This document shows, piece after piece, positions 26,309 to 36,900 of a stretch of DNA of 64,000 nucleotides. The stretch is taken from positions 10,043 through 74,042 of the forward strand of contig VXCM01001455.1 in assembly GCA_014773175.1 (NCBI GenBank). The letters run 5' to 3'. Source of the DNA: Lucifuga dentata (taxonomy: Eukaryota; Chordata; Actinopteri; Ophidiiformes; Bythitidae). The position numbers and the translations under genes were made by a program. Every line of letters starts with the position of its first letter. Positions within the stretch are counted from its first letter, which is position 1. Below the pieces are notes generated by a model. That model searched no databases. It saw nothing but the letters and a program-made list of their open reading frames with translations, and had not been told where the DNA came from.

Positions 26309-26425
26309 GTGTGGCCATGTCAAACTAACAATCCTGTTTATCATCCGCTGGACTCCACAGGACAGAAACAGCTGCAGTCCAGCCTCCACAATGAATTTTC
26401 TTTCCTGATGAGCACGCCGAGACAA

Positions 26426-26470
<45 letters not shown>

Positions 26471-27441
26471 NCTTGTGTATCAAAAACACAAACATACATT
26501 CACACACACACACAGGTCAGCAGACGAGAATGAAACCTCGTGCTGATGAGCAGGAATGTTGCATCTCAGCTCGAAGCCCAAACAGGCCAAAAAGCTCTGC
26601 TGCTGCTATCAATCAGCCATTTGCTCTCAGACGCTCGCCGGGCTCTACGGGAGACATCTTGACTCCATTTGAGCAGCAGCGTCATGTTTTTTTCGAGGCT
26701 CACCGTCTGATCAGGAGAGTTTTAAATGCAGATGTGGGCAGCAGACCTGAGACACGTTGCTTCTGCAAACAAATCTCGGCATTTGCTTGGAGCATCAGAG
26801 GTTGTCTTCCAAACACTCTACATAATTTAAAAATAATAGCAAACCCAACAAATCTGGTGCATGAAATACGACTAAACCCCACTTTTAAAGCCACAGTTTG
26901 CACGTGGAGGATTAGAAAGCAGGAAAAAGCTCTTCACATTATTGTTTTTCCACAATATCAGCAATGAGCTCATTTTAACGTTGGCGTGTTGATGGGAGAT
27001 AAACAGCTTGGAGCGATGGAGGTGGAAAAATCTAGCCAGTGAGAGAGGAGGAGGAAATTTTCCTTGTGCCTTTGAACAGGGAAGAATAAATCAAGCTGGA
27101 TAAGGAAAAATTAAAGGGACATTCCATACAAAAGCACAGTCCTTTTACCTTTAGAGATCATCTGTAGTTTTGATGGAGGAAAATAGCGTTTTCCAATTAA
27201 AGGACGAGTGCTTATAATACAAATTAGACATTGAAACACTGGATATTCTTTATCATCAAAGTCACCGATATGGTCCTTTAAGATGAAAGTACCAGAATGC
27301 AGTTTTAAAAAATTAAACCTGCAGCTTGTTAATGGTTCATTCTTTTGCTTTGTTCTTTCCTCAGCATGTTATGCCAAGAACTTTGGACCGAAAGGCTTTG
27401 GTTATGGTCAAGGCGCCGGCGCTCTGGTTCACGCTCGGTGA
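20580..27441 (+). CDS. csrp2: CSRP2 (CRP2), cysteine- and glycine-rich LIM protein (5 coding exons, 193 aa)
   Basis: Double-LIM adaptor that shuttles between actin cytoskeleton and nucleus and is linked to smooth-muscle and stellate-cell differentiation in mammals. Coding exons: 20580-20691, 22360-22528, 23865-23994, 25485-25578, 27365-27441. Phases agree, giving 582 bases including TGA. Length equals the human protein (193 aa). LIM1 has the full zinc set C10, C13, H31, C34, C37, C40, C58, C61. The KKYGPK nuclear signal is at 64-69, followed by the glycine-rich [12 protein letters not shown]2 starts at [13 protein letters not shown] and ends [17 protein letters not shown]. The C-terminus reads GAGALVHAR. 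The linker differs slightly from human (KHEQTQTHRP). The 5' UTR part of the first coding exon begins at 20571. Introns carry MITE copies C, D, E, F and G, (CA)n runs and one N gap. Same strand as e2f7, and converges on zdhhc17. Confidence 0.97.
20902..20943. repeat. (CT)n microsatellite
   Basis: A CT-dinucleotide run with one TTT interruption lies in csrp2 intron 1, just after the first coding exon. Confidence 0.9.
22568..22606. mobile_element. TTAA MITE terminal fragment, copy C
   Basis: Only the right terminal arm is recognisable: GGGCTCAAACATGCAAAAC, then GGTATGGTCCT and TTAA. It lies just downstream of the second csrp2 coding exon. Confidence 0.7.
23211..23670. mobile_element. TTAA MITE-related element with a large central hairpin, copy D
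   Basis: The left end resembles the family (TAGGACCATACCAG, then TTTGCATGTTTAAAC). The centre is a strong inverted repeat. Positions 23431-23473 pair with 23547-23589 over 43 bases with only two mismatches and a 73-base loop. Weaker pairing extends outward to about 23372 and 23640. The right terminal end is missing or diverged. Internal sequence (GGGACTATATTTCC) links it to copy K at 57750. Lies in csrp2 intron 2. Confidence 0.7.
24639..25060. mobile_element. TTAA foldback MITE, copy E
   Basis: Both ends are present (TTTTAAAGGATTATACC and GGCCGGTATGGTCCTTTAA). Compared with copy I, a block next to the left arm is deleted. Shared internal blocks include ATGTATGTCTCCACCGGGG and TTTGATTTTGAAAGATTAAG. 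Lies in csrp2 intron 3. Confidence 0.85.
25327..25360. mobile_element. TTAA MITE internal fragment, copy F
   Basis: The stretch GGGGAATATAGTCCC followed by AAAAGAAGACCTGCG matches the middle of copy I. No ends are visible. Confidence 0.6.
26210..26515. repeat. CA/GT microsatellite cluster with a repeated flank and an N gap
   Basis: A (GT)n run lies at 26272-26307 and an (AC)n run at 26429-26470, directly before the N at 26471. The sequence starting CTTGTGTATCAAAAACACAA at 26210 recurs at 26472, running into CA repeats in both places. This is either a local tandem duplication or, more likely, a misjoin at the repeat. It lies in csrp2 intron 4, so coding sequence is not affected. Confidence 0.75.
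27255..27282. mobile_element. TTAA MITE terminal fragment, copy G
   Basis: The right end only: TCACCGATATGGTCCTTTAA. It lies in csrp2 intron 4, about 80 bases before the last exon. Confidence 0.6.
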
Positions 27442-27700
27442 TGCTGCTCCATCGGCCGGATCCACGCAGACAATCTCGACTTTATATATTTACTCTCTCC
27501 AACATAAAAATCTGTTTTCAGGACTTTCCCCTTTGCTTTTCCACTCCCCATAAATGGTTTCATGTCAAAACTAGAGGTCCTTGTTTGTGATATTTTCCAA
27601 ATAAAAACATGAAAGAGAAAATTTGCTGTTTGCTTCCTTTTGTTGTCTATTTGCCGACTGTGAATAAAATAGGCTAACCCAAGAAACATTCACATTTGAC
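27442..27700 (+). other. csrp2: csrp2 3' UTR with two poly(A) signals
   Basis: AATAAA occurs at 27600-27605 and 27663-27668, about 160 and 220 bases after the stop, so a short 3' UTR is likely. An AATAAA on the other strand at 27706-27711 raises the possibility that a long zdhhc17 transcript ends next to it. Confidence 0.55.
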
Positions 27701-27711
27701 TGTATTTTATT

Positions 27712-30700
27712 ATTAAAGCCATTAAAACTGAACCATGCCCAATATGTTTACATCTGAAGCGGAGTTACAGTGACGTCCTGAAGATGGCGGAGAGGCACTG
27801 GAGATGATTATGTGCTTTATCTTTTTTTTAAATTTTTCCCGCATGGCAGAATGAGACGGGAGCGGATCCGAATTTTCAGCTGTTGAAAGAACTCATATGG
27901 ACGAAATGTCGTGGATGAGCTCAACTCTGCCCCGTACCTGTCACGAGTATATTATTTATTACAGCTTATTGGTAGAACTGTTGCCGATATGAAATCCAAA
28001 GCCATGACTTCTGACCTTTAAAGTACACAAACACTAAAAAGACAGCTGTGACAGTATGTTTACATGCACACTATACTCAGATTTTTCTCTGTACTGCGAT
28101 TAAGGCAAAAATTGTTAGGTAAGCGCATAAACAGGATTCTGTCATTTGCTGAATACACGCGATTTGTTTCTTAATTGAGAGGAAGTATGACAAGGGAGGA
28201 AACAGAAACAGGTTATAAGATGATGGAGAGTTTACAACCATGAGGAAATTGAATTTTTCGCATAATAAAGTACAAACGCTAACTTCAAATGTCTTCTTGC
28301 CTTAATCAGATTAAAAAAAAAGTTAAATGTGCGTGTAAATATACTGAGCGATTCATTGGGGAAAGGCCTGGTCGCGGGATGGGAGGCGAGATGAAGCAAT
28401 GTGGGATGATGATGATGATGATGACACAACTGTTCTCTTCTGATGATGCAAACATGAGGCCCAGAAGTTTGGGAGGCCTTATTATAATATACCTTCCCTC
28501 TATTGTTAAAACTATTGCATGAACACATTCCAGCTTTTTTTTTTTTTAAAAACAAAACAAAACCCCCCCAAAAAAAAAGAAAAAGAAAAAAAAAAAGGCG
28601 TCTGCCTTAGTTCTCTAGTGTCTTTGCTTTACAATTTGTACATCCAGTGGTATAACAAACCCAGCAATATATGACATAGAAAAAAAAAAAAACCTTTAGA
28701 CTGACTACAGAGTCCACAAGCATGGAACATTCAAATATATTACACATTTGCACAGGAAGGCCTGACTTGAAATCCGGCGACCAAAGACAACTAGCACTTA
28801 AAGGTTACACACACTGGATTTGAAGGAAAATAAATCCGACAGGTGAACATAAAGCAGGAAAAGTACTTGTAAATAGTTAACATTCACTATGTACAGACAC
28901 GTGGCTTGGATGGCGATGGGGCGGATCACCGGGATGTCAAAAAAAAGCCCGACTGTCCCAAGCATCATACATGCAGTGGAGTTTTTTTGGCGGGAAATGG
29001 GGGGCGGGGCTAAAATGCATATAGACAGCAGTGTTGGACATCACGAAAAGCTACAGTCATACAATTGGAGTATAGTCACTGAACTTTCGTCTTTCCGTGA
29101 GGTCGAAAGAAATCCCAAACTAAAACTTTTCCAGGAGCAGCTTCAACTAACACTGACGAAAAGAAAGAAAAGAGTCGCTCACGGAGAAATTTCTAGATTG
29201 TTTATGTACAGATGTACATTCTTTACACTTCGTCCTGCTCTTGATGCTGCTGTGGAGCCGAATGCACGGCGACCCAGACAGGAAGTGACGTGACCGCAGG
29301 GGTCACTGAGTTAGGCAGCCATTTCCGATCGGCCCTCCTCTTCCTCTCTGTAAAAGTAGAAGCGTCGGGCTGCAGCGACAAGATCCGATCTGTTCATGTC
29401 AAAAAACTAAAATACAGTGCAAGGTTATAGGCAGGCAAAACATCGACAAACCCAAAAACAAATAAAACTTTACAACTTATAAAAAAAAAAAAAACNAAAA
29501 AAAAAAAACACACACATGGAATGAACCATTCTTGTAAACCCGGAAACTTCTGCTGCATTACATTAGATTGTTCTCTTCTTAAACCTACTCTGTTATTAAT
29601 AAATACACATTTTGTACCTGTCTATAGGTTTATGGTAAAGTTCTTGGGGCTCCGTGTCAAAACAGCTACAGCTACAGGCTTTATTAAAAACCTACTCAGC
29701 TAAAATGATGTGAAATGCAAAAATAGGATGGTGCTAGGATATAATTATTTTATAAATAGTTTTAAAATAAATATACTTGTATCACATTGTCTGTAGGATA
29801 TTTTCTATCACGTCCATAGCAGTTGCCAATGAAGAAGTCCCTCTTCACCTTCATCCTGCATTAATACTGCAAACCGTGTCTTTCTGAACACGATATCTTC
29901 GAATCAGAGATTTCTTAGAACAGGGTGGTCGTAAAGAGAGCAGAACTTAAACTTCCTATTTGGAGTGGAGCACAAATGCAGCATGAGCTCAGCAGGTACG
30001 AGGGTGAAGTGTGGGACTTCTACAGCGGCTCCTCCTGTTACCGACCACTTTGATAAGTTCAGCAAGATTGGCAAATCCTCCTCGGGTCTTTAAGAGCTCC
30101 CTGGCGAGGAACTGAACTCAATAAGTGGTGCAAAAATCAAGACGTTAAGACGACATTCCCTTATCTAAGTCATACTCCGACACAAATTCATGGTTTAAAA
30201 AAAAAAAAAAAAAAAAAACTACGATTTTCCTTCGGCTTCCCTGGCGACCACAGAAACACAGGAAGAGCAGAGTTCCTGAACCAATCAAAAACAAAAAGCA
30301 CATACGGGCACGTCAACAGCGACACCATAAATAAGATTTTGAACAGTGGGAAGGGAAGGAGTGACTCTGCTGTTTAATTGCGCTGCTGGTGCTGCAGCGT
30401 CGTGTTTCCAGTACGGCGAACAGCTTTTATTTTGTAACTCTTCTTGTCTTTCCCCCTCTCCCCTCTCTGTTCATGCCTGGCAGCAATGCACTGTCCAATG
30501 GGCTCGGAGAAGAGATGAGGCGGAGGGGTGGGACGGTACGGTGATGAAAGTGGAGTCTGCTGTCGTAGAGTAGTAGTAGAAGAAGAAGAAGCATTAGTAT
30601 TAGTAGTAATAGGGGTAAGAGGTGGTGGTATCAGGGGTGTTGGTGTGGTGTTGCCCTGGTAACAGCATGCGAGTCCTGGCTGATTATTTGTCTTTGATCT

Positions 30701-30917
30701 GTGAGGGAGAGATGGCAAAAAGCAAGCGCTCCCGAAAACAGCAACGCTCCGATATGACCACCAGGGATATGGGGAGGCAAATCTTTTCACTTCCTTCCTC
30801 CTCCTGTCACTCCATTTCCTCCCCCTGCTCCCCCTTCCTCCTCCTCCTCCTCTACACCAGCTGGTAGCCCGACCCAGACGTCTGGTCGTAGTNCTCCCCC
30901 TTCCTCCTCCTCCTCCT
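27712..30917 (-). other. zdhhc17: Convergent intergenic region and probable zdhhc17 3' UTR
   Basis: No protein-coding exon is recognised. The strand and lack of another gene suggest that at least the part near 30917 is zdhhc17 3' UTR; candidate AATAAA signals on the - strand include 29680-29685. It contains A-rich tracts at 28545-28600 and 29481-29508 (N at 29496) and a TCC-rich pyrimidine tract at about 30790-30920. The exact transcript end is unknown. Confidence 0.45.
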
Positions 30918-30958
30918 CTACACCAGCTGGTAGCCCGACCCAGACGTCTGGTCGTAGT
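30828..30958. repeat. 65-base direct duplication around a single N, covering the zdhhc17 C-terminus (likely assembly artefact)
   Basis: Positions 30828-30892 and 30894-30958 are identical and separated by the N at 30893. Each copy holds the last 12 zdhhc17 codons plus the stop, then a TCC run. The copy continuous with the rest of the last exon is 30918-30958. The left copy is an extra fragment, probably from two contigs joined without merging their overlap. Confidence 0.8.
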
Positions 30959-33900
30959 CTATTGTGTACTGTGTGGTCCAATCCACCGGCACGGGCCGGA
31001 TCAGACCGCAGCAGCGAATCTCAAAGAAGTCTATGAGGTTTCGGATGCAGCCGTGGCTAGAGAAGGAACAGAGAGAGGGAGAGAAAGACGAGTGTCAGAA
31101 ATGAAAGACTTAATCCTGTTTCTTGGCTAAAACTACCCATTATATCGTTTGCTGAATTCTGCCTGCATTGTGATTGGCAGAAACGGTTTTGACATGCAAG
31201 AGCGACCCAGTCAACACTTCCTGGTTTGACACAGGGTCTACAACTACATCTTTATGAAATACCGGTCATGTGATCTGCCACTTGGCCAGTTCCAAAATGA
31301 AAACAGCCTTGCCACGGTTAATTCTGATGATGCTGGAAACTTGTGGAAGTTTCTATCATCATCACCTCTCAGTCCAGTTTCAAACCTTGAGACATGGAGT
31401 GACCCTATCCATCAAGTAACAGTGATTCAAAGAAAGCATTACAAGCTAGCGCACCATTCAAATAAGGAGCCAGGATTTGGTTCTGAACAGACAAATGGCT
31501 TAAAACTAAAATAAAAGTAATTTCATTGTGATTCACATGTAATCACACATATAATAATAATATCCTGTAACAAATCCTGTATAGTGTTACCATAAATGAT
31601 CGTAGTAAAACCAGCTCTAATTCTAGTGATCTAATGTTGAGGCTCATTTGCAAAGAATATACACTGTCACTTTCACTTTAATGCACACTTACATCTTTCA
31701 GTAACATCTTGTTTCCTTCTCTGGATAAAGGGTTTGGATATATGCCACGTTTTAATGCGAGGCGTATTGATCATAGATTCAATCGCTGTCAACATGATCC
31801 AGTATAACTCTCACAAAATCCTAAACCTAATGATGCTGTTTCGTGAGTAAAATTAATTTAAATTTTTCTTTAAAGTCTCCTCTCTGCAGATGAGATTTAG
31901 GCTTGTAGCAGCCGTGTAAAAGACAAGTCGTCTTTGGCGGTATGAATATTTACAGTAAAAAAAAAAAATCAATAAGTGCATTACAACAACCAGCAAATTC
32001 TCATTTACTTGAAGGGGCTTTCGATGGACGTGGCTGTGACTTTAAAGTGCTTGTATCTCCTAGCGTTCATCCTCTCGTTGGTGGTGATTCCCAGAGCTGC
32101 GATCTATGAGGACAAAGGTCAGAGGTCAAACATTAATAACAAAACTGTAAATCCGAATCGTCAATAATGATCTTAATGATAACCATCTAACTCTACAAGA
32201 TGTCAAAGATTTGAATGAGTTAAAAAAAAAAAAAAAAAANAAAAAAAAAAAAAAAAAGTAAAGCCAGACCTGGTAGAGCTGACACATGATGAGAACAGCC
32301 ACCCACATGAAGTGGAAGATGCTGTTAAGGAACATCCAGAACATCCAGGGGGAGCAGGATGCGATCTGGGTCAGGTAGATCCAGAAGCCGTCCTTGGCGT
32401 AACTGGTGGCACAGTGGAGCCTCCAGTCTGCGGAAAGACAGAAGGAGTTAGCGGAGAAACAGGAACAGAGCGCAGGCGAGACGGAAGCGTGAGACAGAAA
32501 TGGTTTTTCCACTTACAAGAGATGCAGCCATAAATCATCCAGCAGATCATGCAGAGCAGGAAGAACAGATAGCCCATGAAGTAGCGGTGATTCCCACTTC
32601 CTGAAAATGAAGAGGCAATTCAAGATCATTCCATGTTCTCCCTTGCTCAGACTTTTGTTTCGAACGACCAGAGAGGACAGAAAATGCCAGAAAAAGACGG
32701 ACATGTTGATCTAAAACCACCGCCACCAACTTTCAATGACTGCAGTGAAGCTGGAGTGAGAGTGGGTGCTAAGGTGCAGTATGACTTCGAGAGTAATGCA
32801 ACTTTAACTAAAATCTACTGCGATGTAAGCGGAAAATGGTTTGCAGGAATTAAAATGAACGAAATGAGAGAAAAGGGAGTCTGTAACTTGTTTCAGACAG
32901 CAACTCATCAAAATACAAAATCATGCAGACATACTTCTCCTCAATTTTTTTTTTTCTTTTTTTTCTTTTTTGCAAATTTTATGAACTAGCTTGTTCACCT
33001 CTCAGCTCTTCCCTTTCTGGATTTAGCAATTTTCTTCTCTCGATCTCTTCGTTTCTGCTCAAGCAACAAGATAGTCACAAAACATAGAAGAATCTCCGCT
33101 TGCTTAAAAAACAGTGGGAATGCGAGCAAGGAACTCGGTAAAGGAACCATGTAGTTTGTACTTCAGATAGTTCTACGTAAATTTAGTTTCTGAACTTTAG
33201 GTGTGAACATTGAGTTTATCTTCCCGACCAGACGACTATCAGGAAGAGCAACTTTTTTGTTCAGATGGTTTCCTCACTTTGATGCCTCATCCTGACCACC
33301 TGCTTTCAGTACGGAAGTGTTACAACCCCCCCTGCACTCCTCCTCTTTATCTTTGTCCAGTCTGCCTCACCGACCCCTCCTGACTCACACACACACACAC
33401 ACACACACATATCACTTCTTTTACAACTTAAATTCTCAGGGTTGGTTCGCTTTATTTCCCTTGGCCCTTTCCTGGATTTTCTTCTTAAAGGTGTTACAAT
33501 AAATTGAAAAAAGACAAATACACAACCGGTCCATGGAAAGCTTGCAAAGAAGGTATTCGTTTGTCGGATCCATCTACCGACATTTGTTTTTCTGTTCTGT
33601 TTCTGCACCAGAACAGCTGATGATCTGAGAACAGAGGCTGCAGTCAGACACGCGCTGCTCCTTAAAGCGAAACGTGGAAATGATAAAACGCCATAAAAAA
33701 ACCCCACAACTCTCAATCTGAGAACAATAATTACACGCAGCTGGTTTCTGTCTGCATGTGTTGAATGTTAACATCCTCGTAAATCCGTGGAGCTGTGGAC
33801 GTACCGACACAGTTCCCCACCCAGGGACAGTGGTGGTCGAACTTGGCGATGCAGCGGTTGCACACAGCGCAGTGTTTGGACCTGATAGGCTTCCGTATCT

Positions 33901-36900
33901 GTGAGAAAACGGGAACACAAAGAGACTTTTATATTAAATGTCAACTTATTGTTGGCATTATATTCTTCTGCACTGGAGGAATGTTTCTGGATTTCTTTAC
34001 AGAGTTCCAGAAGATCAGATTTTAGCTTTACTACATACATTTTAACAGACTGAAATAAGTTTCACATGGATTCAAACTGTAGAATGTGAAATGTTAAAAT
34101 GCTTAAGACTCTCAAAAAGATTTTTTCCCAGAAGTTACCAAGCAAGTGCTGCAGAATATGCTCAGATCCAGGGTTCCTGTCTCTGCCAGCTCCACAATCG
34201 TCTAAAGGAAAGAAAAAGGAAACAAAAGTAGGATTTGAAAAAACAGGAAGACAAGAGACTAGAACTGTATGAACAACCAAGAACTGGGAGCTCAGCTGAT
34301 CCACAGCAAAAAAAACAAACTCCACGAGGATTTAATATTCCGTTCAGATGTTAAATCTGTTTCCCTTTTTTTTTTTTTTTTTTNTTTTTTTTTTTTTTTT
34401 AATTAATTAATTAATTTTTTTTTTTTACAACAAATGCTTTTATGAGAGGCTTGGCTTTTATCTCATCTGCACAAGCAATTTGTTCTTCCTTTGTGCTTTT
34501 ATGGGCTTGCTTTTACATTTTATCTCTGTGCAAATAAACTCACGCTATAAAAACCTAATCTGAAACGACTTCACAGGGAAATCATGGGTGGAAGTGGATT
34601 CTGTGTGAGGAAGCCTTTGAAGAATCTGTGGTGGCCGACGAGCCCGAGGCGTGAACGGCGCTGGGCACTTCCAACAATGCAGGTAAATTTAACTCTGCGT
34701 TCATCACAGAATGGGGAATTGAGGTCTCATAGGGAGCAGAACCCCCCGCTGTCCTCCATCAGAAGGACACGAGGGACAGAGAGGAGAGACGGAGGACCAC
34801 GCTGGGCTTTAAGCCAGCATGGTCTCTCCTGTGTAAGTGTGTATGCGTTTGTGTGGTTCTGATAGATGTGGGTGGGTGTTATATGCTCTGTTCGCCTCTG
34901 TGTATGTGTTCTTTTTGAAAATGTTCCAAAAAGTTTAAAATGAAATATTATAAAAAAAATTTTAAAAAGCAAAAAGTGGTGAAAATATAAGGAGGAATCA
35001 AAAATCAACATCAAAACCAAGTTAGAATTGGCCGCGTTCTTCCACACTGAGCACGTTTAGGTCATGTCTTGCAAGTTTACCTTTTTCTTCTGCTCCTCTG
35101 AGGCTTTGATGATTCCCGGATCGGATTTCCAGGATTTGCCAAAGTTGTAGAACAGAGCTATGGTGTTTATCAGGAAGGGAACGTGGACAGTGGCAAAGGG
35201 TAGATGTGCAGCGAGGTTAAGGAAGATCGCTTGAAACTCAACTCTCGTTTTAACAATAACACCAATGACATCAAGAAACAAATTCAGTTTAGACAGGGAT
35301 ATGAAACTTGCTGCTACGTGAACTTAATTAAACACTGAATATTCAGTAGCTGATAAGACATCTGCAGTACTGAGCAAGAAAAGCACAGTCATGCTCCTTT
35401 TCTTGTTTATTACACTTACTGAAAGATCTTGAGTCACAGTAATTCAGGTGGAGAACAGACAGGTGACTGGGACTCGACTCACCCAGGTCAGGAGGAATCA
35501 TTCCAGTCTGTCAAAACACCCCCTCATGACTAAATACAACATAAAAGCAAAGCATAAACCATTCAAGGAAAAGTCTCTTCACACACGTCCTTAAGTTTGC
35601 AACAGCACAAAGAAAAGAATGACGGTGCAAAACAGAAGCAATGCAAAAGGAAAAAACAGCAATTTGTCTTTAATTTCATGAGCACAGGAGCTTCAAGTGA
35701 GCAGAGGTGGAAGATATGAGAAAGTCAGATAATCAGGAGGGAAGAAAAAGGCGCTGAGCTGACGTCTATGCCAAGAGTTCTGGGGAAAAGTGCAGAAGGA
35801 AATCTAATTCGCAAGGCAGACTGATGTAATCGAATCCATAAATAAGCTGTAAACGTTACATTCACGCTGATGTCACACACACTCCCGAAACCAGAGGTGT
35901 GTGTGTGTGATGGAGATAAGAAAGAAAGCTGCAACAGCTGTGGGCTACACATGAAAAATTTAACGATTTAGTAGCAGAGAAAACATCGGCCAGACACGAG
36001 TGAGGAAGCTCGGTCCCAGAGGAAACCAGAGGCCCGAAATCTATACAGCTGCACATTTACACTAAATGTTTTTGCAGACAATGTGTGTCCATTTCTGAAG
36101 GATCCCCATGTTCACTAAGACAGCGGTAAGAAAAAAAAAAAAAAAATATGATAAATAATTATATTATGAACTCAGCTGTTACATGGCAAAAGTGTGAGAT
36201 TTTAACTGCCATTACACTATAAGAAATTACCTTGGCTTTAACAAAATCACTAAAATGACATTTTCCTCTATGGCAGCAGCAAAGTGAGGTTTATAGCATC
36301 TTTGCCGAGAATGTTAGGAATGTAGTTACTTGTAAGGAACATTCCATCGTGTTTTAGAAATGATGATAGAGGGAAAACGTCATCGCAGCATCTTCCCTGA
36401 TCTTTTTAAAGGGGACATTATTATTTTTGTTATTTTCCATTACGTAATTAGAAGCACCAGTAGAAACAGAGACTTCGGTCTGGTTTGAGTCAACAGCCTG
36501 AAGTCATTCCTGTTGATGATGACGATGATGATGATGTCTTTGTTACTCAGCATTGCTAACCACTTTCTGAAGACAGACAGGGAGGGCCACTTCAAGTCCT
36601 CTCAACACCCTGGAGGCAACACAAAGTCACAAATCTTTATTTCGAGCACCATAAAGAAATGGGAACATTATCCCTTGCTGAAGAGGATTGACAAGATAAA
36701 TACTCCTAAATGAACCGTACAGAGAGCCTCATTGCTCTATCTCAGCGGGCTGTGGCGATGCAGAGACATGGCTGTGATCGATGCAAGTCCACGTACAAAT
36801 GGGGCTCGATGCTTCCTCAGGGAACGATGGTCAGAATCTCCCATTAGCACACATTTGTCTTTTGAATGGCCGAGCGGTGAAGATTATGTGATGCGATGAC

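Noticed and set aside
26473..26967. 164-codon open frame in csrp2 intron 4
   Set aside because: It begins in a CA repeat next to an N, has no recognisable domain or splice support, and lies inside an intron of a well-defined gene.
27780..27830. 'AAGATGGCGGAGAGG' resembling a start-codon context of a new gene
   Set aside because: The frame stops after seven codons and no donor that restores a coding frame is evident.
28889..29293. 134-codon frame in the csrp2-zdhhc17 intergenic region
   Set aside because: No domain, no splice context, and the location fits zdhhc17 3' UTR on the opposite strand.
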